Shown here: piece after piece, positions 51,613-64,000 of the stretch
How the letters are laid out: each line of letters begins with the position of its first letter
How positions within the stretch are numbered: the first letter of the stretch is position 1
DNA from: Trematomus loennbergii
Lineage: Eukaryota; Chordata; Actinopteri; Perciformes; Nototheniidae
NCBI GenBank assembly: GCA_012861695.1
Contig: JAAOOA010000002.1
Coordinates: forward strand, 28,894,304-28,958,303
DNA: 64,000 nucleotides
Direction: 5' to 3'
The notes under the pieces: generated by a model
The model's database searches: none
Seen by the model: only the letters and a program-made list of their open reading frames with translations
Told to the model about the DNA's origin: nothing
Position numbers and translations under genes: made by a program

Positions 51613-52564
51613 GCCATATTATGTCTGTAATTAATAACCCCTTATAACAATTTTCTTTCCTTTCTTCTCTTTTCTCTTCTCTTGACTGAATTAAAAAGTC
51701 CAGTCTTTACTGTAAGTAATATTTGAAGTCCTTTTCCTGCACCTTTTTAAGGCTATGTTTGCAATGTATTCAAAGGTCACTTATTTAAATAAATCAATAT
51801 CTGAGGTTAGCAAACAGATACTGCCTTTATCTGAGCCAATGACACCCATGAAGAATTGTAAATATTTTCATCTGCTGTATTAATAAAATTGCCATTTGTT
51901 TTCAAATTGAAAATAAGGCACTGTCAGCCCAGAACATTATACAAAATATATATATATTTAAAAGGGACCCGTAAGGCTTAATCAATGTTATATATAGATC
52001 TTTATATAATATCAATATTATAATAAACTTCAACCAAAGTCAATTTCAGGAGTGGTGTTTGACATAGTTTACGTTCAATTTCAACTATTCAACCTTTTTA
52101 AATAATTTACTTTAATTTAGAAAAGGTTTTTCTGAGAAAAATGTACTAACAAATTGAAAAATACAAGTTGAATAGGACAATGTGGATTTATTTTCTCTCA
52201 CCTTGTAATTACACAATCAAATAATCTATAATACGGCTTTGGACTTCACTCACCAAACATTTTTTTTTTTATGTTTTGCATTTGTACTATTTTGTGGTCA
52301 ATTTGGACAAATATCTTTCGAACTAAAAATATCCTATGATTGCATAATGGTGTGAATATGTATTATTTTAGGTACAATTTATATTTTAAATGTAATGAAA
52401 AAGCCAACTCAATAGTGTGTTAAAAATAGACTTTGGATATTGTAAAACAAAAAACTGCTATATAATGTATTCTTAACCCTCCTTTATCTTCACATTTGCT
52501 TTACACCCTCTATCCTTGGTGGTCATTTTGACCCCAGGTGTTTAAAGCTCAAGAAAATGCAGTC

Positions 52565-52672
52565 AGCATGTCATTGTGTCCCTGGGCAAGACACTTCACC
52601 CCAAATTGCTCCTGTGGGTATTGTCCACAGTATTGAGTATGTAAGTCGCTTTGGATAAAAGCAACTTAAAAA
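52565..52672 (+). mobile_element. SINE tail fragment
   Basis: GTGTCCCTGGGCAAGACACT, then TAAGTCGCTTTGGATAAAAG: the conserved body and tail of the SINE at 51449-51612, without its tRNA-like head. Confidence 0.6.
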
Positions 52673-53525
52673 ATGATCATATTCAAAATTGTTACCAAAA
52701 TGTACGTTTCAAGTACTTTATGTTTCTTAGTTGACTATCTAAATATCCATTTAAATAAAACACTACTAGCCATTTTCATTACATTAGCAGCACTAAACTT
52801 ACCCTGTTTTTCACGTGGGGAGCGGGACCAAGATAACTTTCCATTTTTGGAAAGTAATGTTTCTGCTTGTGTTTGACAGACAACAGGAGCATCTGCATGG
52901 GGTATTCAGGGTGGACAATTTGACAGAGGATTTCTCTGAAAGTACAAAATAAAAGTATTTTATAGTCTTTGCGCTAGTAGTCTAACTACTGAGTCCAAAA
53001 TGATCAGTCTTCGAACTTAAAAGTATTTGTATTGCTCGTCACATATAGCAGCAAGACAGGCAAATGTTGTACCATGGAGGGGACTTTGACAGGAGAGTAT
53101 CAAGAAGTACACAGTAAAAGTATTTCATAGTATTTGGGATAGTTGTAACTACAACTGATTCCAACTTCATCAGTTTTATGAAAAACGTATCATGGCCAAA
53201 AATAATGTTATCGCTCATCAAAGATAGCAGAAGCTTGTCAGTTTTGCACTGTGTAAAGGCAAAAGAGTTAGAACTTTTATTTTGAAGAGTACAGCGCAAG
53301 CATAGGGCAAACTAGCCAATCAGAAGCAAAGCGGCACTGGAGACCCACCCACCTATGGCAACGAAACATTGAGTGGTATACTTGTTTTAACAGACAGAAA
53401 AACGAAAAAACGAGCTGAATTGCCGTTTTTCCGTTTTGGGCCAAAATTGAAAAACAAAAAAACGACCCGTTTCTATCGTTTTTTTGTTTCAATTAGAACT
53501 AAAAAAACAAACGGTTAAAACGTAC

Positions 53526-53754
53526 GGATTAGGATTAAAATGTTGGCACTTTTGAGTTTGTGTGCTTTTATTTTGAAGGTCCGCAGTGCGCTACACTAGA
53601 GTAGACTGTTTACGGATGTAACAGGCATACTGAAAAAACTCGCTAAACTCGTTTGGATAAATCATGAGTTAGTTTACCGTTTGATACTTCATCACGTAAA
53701 CTCAGTCTGCGTGACTTTGCAGCTATTGGTTAACCTGGAAATCATCTTGTTGTC
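53526..53754 (+). promoter_or_regulatory. Proximal 5' flank of SIAE copy F
   Basis: About 230 bases of conserved SIAE 5' flank remain between the 5.1 kb element and the ATG, including TCATCACGTAA and ATTGGTTAACC. The more distal flank that is contiguous in copy A is found on the far side of the element (about 48120-48388). The precise promoter elements are not defined. Confidence 0.5.
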
Positions 53755-60538
<6,784 letters not shown>

Positions 60539-60648
60539 ACTGTAAGAAGACCAAATAATGAACAGTCTGCCTTTGTTCAAGTCGACATAGGCTGATCTCT
60601 CAATGAAGTGGAATTAGGCAAATTAATGACTTGGATGATTGAGACTGT

Positions 60649-62029
60649 GGCTGCGTCTCAGGTCGATTATTTTCATTTCCTCGCTCGTCGGTCCTCGGTA
60701 TCACCGGAAGTTGATTTGTCTGCGCCATCTTGAGTAGCGTCCCATGGCGCTTATTTCTGCCGGAGGACCGAGGAGCGATAATGGAGGAGCGATAACCGAG
60801 GAACCACCAGACCATCCTCCGGTGAAATCCTCAGAGACTCTCCCCGCCCCTTACTGTGTATCGCTCACTGATTGGACGATGCAGCGCATGCACTGATCTG
60901 TTGCTTCTTGACATGAGAGCAGTTTCCCAGCGGAGTGAAGAAAACACATGAAACTCACGGGACTCACTCCTCAATTTATACTGTGTTTTGTTTCAATTAA
61001 CGATCATTCAGTTACAAATATGTGATATATCTGAACAACAAAGTGGTCAAAAATTATTTTATTCATTTATTGGAAACATTTTCATGATCGCTTTTTCGTT
61101 TTACATTTTCATTTATTGTCATTTCCATTCAGTCAGTCATTAAGTGCTATTTAACATGTTAATTTGCTACATATCCACACAAACAAACAAAGTGTGCAAT
61201 CCAATGAATGTTAATCTAACTGGGTTTTGATAGATAACATATCTCTTTTTCTTCTCTCAATTCTTTTATTTCTATTGTGCACTCTAATCAATATTAATCT
61301 AACTATTGTTCGTTTATACATTTTAAGAATGGCGTTTATCTTTTTGAGAATGAGCTCTTATTTTATTTAATGTATTTGGGTCTACAACAGATGATACAAA
61401 TGTTTGTGTCAGTAAATGTGTACTAACAGAGGCGGGGGTGTTTGTGAAAATAACGGGGACAGAGCTGGCTGCTGTCAGGCGAACAGCTGTGCGGCGTCAT
61501 CACAAACGGACGTCCCTTCACGTTAGGGCTGTGCGATTATGGCAAAAATCCTAATCACGATTATTTTGGTCAATAATTGATATCACGATTATTAAAAACG
61601 ATTATCCATTTACTTTGAAAACATCCATTTATTGAAACAAAAGTGAACAGTATGTTTTTAACAGTTGATTACCCTGAACTTTAAGTATAATTCAACTGAA
61701 AAACCAATACAATTTTTTTTTTTTAAATAATAATAATTACATTTTTCTTTTTTTTAATAAAAATAATAATCGTTTAATTTCGATTACGTTGTTTTCATAA
61801 TCGTTGCAAGCCAAAATCGTAATCGAGATTAAAATACGATTAATTGCACAGCCCTACTTCACGTGACGCTCCGGAGGAAAGGACGTCCCATTGCTCTTAA
61901 AACTCATTTCCCTGCTTCTCGTGGTTTCCTTGCGTCTCTCCATGCTTCCCTGGTGGGAGGGACTAGACGCAGGGAAACAACGCAAGTGAGGGACGCAAGG
62001 ATTCCATTTAATCGACCTGAGAAGCAGCC
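60649..62029. mobile_element. DNA element with GGCTG ends, 3' flank of copy F
   Basis: Left end GGCTGCGTCTCAGGTCGATT and right end AATCGACCTGAGAAGCAGCC form an imperfect inverted repeat. TGT on both sides. Copy C is continuous here. It carries a nested hAT element. No ORF recognised. Confidence 0.65.
61524..61856. mobile_element. Non-autonomous hAT element, nested
   Basis: Ends TAGGGCTGTGCGATTATGG and TAATTGCACAGCCCTA, with the exact 8-base duplication CTTCACGT (61516-61523 and 61857-61864). The body is rich in AATCACGATTATT words. Confidence 0.9.
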
Positions 62030-62254
62030 TGTGAAAGTAAGGAGCTGAAAACAATATGACACAATAGTGGATTGTTACTGAGAAAAGCTCAACTTGTCTT
62101 ATATTCTTAGTTTTTCTTTACAGATATCAAGGATTATTTTAGAGGGAAGGAGGTTTTTCTTTAATGGTTTATCACTAGACAATTACTTTTGGTATTCAAC
62201 AAGTTAATTGATTAGTCTTAGAGGGGGGAGTGACTGATCCTACACATTAAGGCT

Positions 62255-62370
62255 GTTAAGGCCCGGACACACCAAGCCGATTTTGGCCGTCGGTGGGCGT
62301 CAGGCCGACGATGAGCGTCGGCACGCCCTACTCAGATTGGTGTGTCCCGCACCGTCGTGTCGTGGTGTAG
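62255..62370. mobile_element. MITE fragment in the SIAE/TBRG1 3' flank
   Basis: A GC-rich stretch with CCGGACACACCAAGCC near one side and GATTGGTGTGTCCCGCACC near the other. It replaces about 300 bases of flank present in copy C. Confidence 0.45.
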
Positions 62371-62655
62371 AAAAACTTGACAAAGGTTTTATTTGAACAA
62401 AACTCTGAAGTGTACAGCACAAATCAGTCGTTATGACTAAATGTTTGAACAAATAAATGTCAAATAAACAACTAAGTTTGTGTGTGTGTGTTGCATTCAA
62501 AGCCATTGTTTTTATATTACAGTGAAACAGAGACAGTAGAAAAAAATCTACTGTTGTTGAACTGGAGACAAAAGTGTAATTGCAACTTCATTTAGGGTAC
62601 CAACAGTTATATATTTATGCAACAGTGTGACATTTACCAAACCTTGTATACTTTT

Positions 62656-62696
62656 TTTATTCAGCAGATTTCCCAATAAAAAAAAAGAGGTTTATT
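62656..62696. terminator. Candidate polyadenylation signals on both strands between SIAE F and TBRG1
   Basis: AATAAA occurs on the plus strand at 62684-62689 and on the minus strand at 62691-62696 and 62656-62661, in the tail-to-tail interval. The same block follows copies B (about 22570-22610) and C (about 30910-30940). Which gene uses which signal cannot be told from sequence. Confidence 0.35.
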
Positions 62697-63061
62697 TTGA
62701 CTACGACTTTACAAACAAAAATGAAATTGTCATAACAGCTATGGTGGGTTAATGTGGCTATTAGCACTTTAAGCACACAACTTGTCTTAAATGTTCATTC
62801 TGGAAATTATTGAAAAAATGACATGACACACTTAGTAAATAAGCATCAACTATGCTAGCACACATCCCCAGTAAAGTTCCCAGCTCTGGGACTAGCTCGA
62901 AGATGAAAAACAATAGATAAGAAAGGCTTGAGTTCCTGAATGTCTCGGTTTCCTACATGTTTGAACCATAAAGGAAAAGGGAGGAAAAAACAATATTAGC
63001 TTTGTAAATAAAAACTACTTTTTCCAAGGATTGCGTCCATGTATGACCTTGCCCTCCAGGA

Positions 63062-64000
63062 TCAGGAGTTGAAATAGGAGGTAGAGGGCTTCATGTTGAT
63101 GGTGGGGGAGGTCAGGTGGTGCTGGTGAGAGGAGCTAGGGGACTGCGGTGCCTGTCCTGAGGAAAGACAAAAGGATCAAAAGTACAAGCATCACAATCAA
63201 TGCAGAGGGATCATCATCAAGCATTAAACAAATACAAGGGTATTAGAAAAGTACTTTGAAATATTCGTCATACTTCTATTTAAAACCTTGCTGTAACTTC
63301 TGTAAAGGTATACTTTTATTATTATTATGCTATTTACATCAGAAGGGCGCTAGGTGGGGAAAGGAGGGTTACTCACACACAAAGTATAACCATAGAATTA
63401 TTGCTCATACATTTTGACAGCAGCTGTCAATAAATAAGACTTGTATTTGTTTTCCCACCAAGGGATTCTTACGTGTGACTTCCTAGCCACTGACCCAGCT
63501 GTTAAACCTGGTTCATATTCAGGATGTTTTAAGGACAGATAGGAACCAGAGTAAGCTGTACTGATTGTACAGCACACGCAATAATCAAGAGCCTTATGAA
63601 TGTAACACAGAAATGACAAAGCATAAGGTCCTCTTAACTACAGTCAAGCTAAAAACATTGCAAACTGATATTTAAGAAACCTGTTATGTGCTCAGTCTTG
63701 ATGCTCTCTACAAAGCCCTGGTGTCTCTGGTAGGCCTCGAAGTTGACGGAGGCATCGTCCTCCGAGAGGCTGTGAGGAACCTGGCCATCACCGGGGCGGC
63801 ACACCTCAAAACGTATCCATCTGTAGCTAAATAAAGAAGATTAAAAAAAGAAAAAAACATATTTTTGGTGACATTTAGACTTTTAGTAGGTATTTTTGTA
63901 CATACTTGTGTAAAATATATTAATGTAGTATGTATTAACCAAGGCTGCGTGTTTCCCCGACCTGAACATTTTACTTACCACTTGTTAATGTATCCTTAGG
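63062..64000 (-). CDS. tbrg1: TBRG1 (transforming growth factor beta regulator 1), 3' part, partial
   Basis: Minus-strand exon 63681-63826 reads YRWIRFEVCRPGDGQ, then a stretch ending NFEAYQRH. This closely follows the C-terminal FYRC-region sequence of vertebrate TBRG1 (human YQWVKFDVCKPGDGQ, then SFEAFQR). Its donor at 63680 joins in phase to the last coding exon 63062-63156, which reads QAPQSPSSSHQHHLTSPT and ends NMKPSTSYFNS with TGA at 63062-63064. A further piece at 63979-63994, with a GTAAGT donor, reads YINKC in the frame that joins to YRW; it may be a small upstream exon, but the window edge prevents proof. TBRG1 is a nuclear growth-inhibitory regulator linked to p53/ARF control in mammals. 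Its convergent position next to SIAE matches the mammalian arrangement. The rest of the gene lies to the right. Confidence 0.8.

Larger units (their letters stand above)
48394..53525. mobile_element. 5.1 kb element with about 260-bp terminal inverted repeats and subterminal repeats
   Basis: The left end (48394-48655) and right end (about 53262-53525) are reverse complements starting GTACGTTTTAACCG. They include the conserved blocks AACGGGTCGTTTTTTTGTTT and CTATGCTTGCGCTGTACTCT. Inside the ends, units of about 150 bases with TACTTTTACTGTGTACT and GCTATCTTTGATGAG recur in inverted orientation on the two sides (about 49590-49790 and 52880-53235). No ORF resembling a transposase was found. It carries nested hAT, SINE and Harbinger-like insertions. 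No clear target duplication; the SIAE flank at the target is partly lost. Confidence 0.75.

Noticed and set aside
62300..62506. Short minus-strand frame beginning MALNATHTHKLSCLF that recurs at 22215 and 30454
   Set aside because: Its recurrence is explained by the tandem duplication of the SIAE/TBRG1 3' flank, and it lies within UTR-like AT-rich DNA without splice or coding support.

Overview
This window is nuclear DNA from a ray-finned (teleost) fish. The evidence is short exons with GT/AG introns, CR1/L2-type LINE remnants, many small DNA transposons (hAT, PIF/Harbinger-like and TTAA-target types), tRNA-derived SINEs and long CT/GA microsatellites. No bacterial-style gene, rRNA, tRNA gene or CRISPR array was seen. 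The species cannot be named from the sequence alone.

The window is dominated by one gene family, sialate O-acetylesterase (SIAE), a lysosomal/secreted SGNH-type esterase that removes O-acetyl groups from sialic acids. I resolve seven copies or fragments: A (minus strand, 572-9194, exons 8 to 1; exons 9-10 would lie left of the window), X (plus, 9768-12165, exon 1 and intron pieces only), B (plus, 14876-21801), C (plus, 23637-29978), D (plus, 31955-34880, cut off inside exon 6), E (plus, 39995-47265, lacks exons 1, 2 and 9) and F (plus, 53755-60538). Only F has all ten exons with consistent phases and no frame break (1482 nt, 493 aa). It keeps the GQSNM nucleophile serine and the IHPRDK histidine. 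The other copies carry frameshifts, truncations or lost catalytic residues.

At the right edge the minus strand carries the 3' end of TBRG1, convergent with SIAE copy F as in mammals. The terminal TBRG1 exon is also found behind copies B and C. The tandem unit was therefore promoter + SIAE + tail of TBRG1, about 8.3-8.8 kb, with unit starts at 14503, 23265 and 31581.

Layout: 1-9194 copy A with a 2.3 kb insertion in intron 7 and a LINE in intron 2; 9195-9768 spacer between the head-to-head copies A and X; 9768-14500 copy X, nested transposons, a broken DDE transposase and a CCATGG-rich minisatellite; 14503-34880 tandem units B, C and truncated D; 34881-39990 non-genic block with a 1.1 kb foldback element and a SINE; 39995-48150 divergent copy E with hAT and Harbinger-like insertions; 48394-53525 a 5.1 kb element with roughly 260-bp terminal inverted repeats lying in the promoter of copy F; 53755-60538 intact copy F; 60539-64000 its 3' flank, two nested DNA elements and the TBRG1 end.

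The most notable signals are: the cluster architecture with one surviving full-length ORF; a Ser-to-Ile change at the catalytic serine of copy E; a chimeric double exon 8 in copies A and B; two unrelated TTAA-type elements in the same intron-8 site of B and F; and the long-TIR, apparently non-coding element next to the only intact copy. Many frame breaks are single-base changes, several in homopolymers, so assembly error must be excluded before the pseudogene calls are final.
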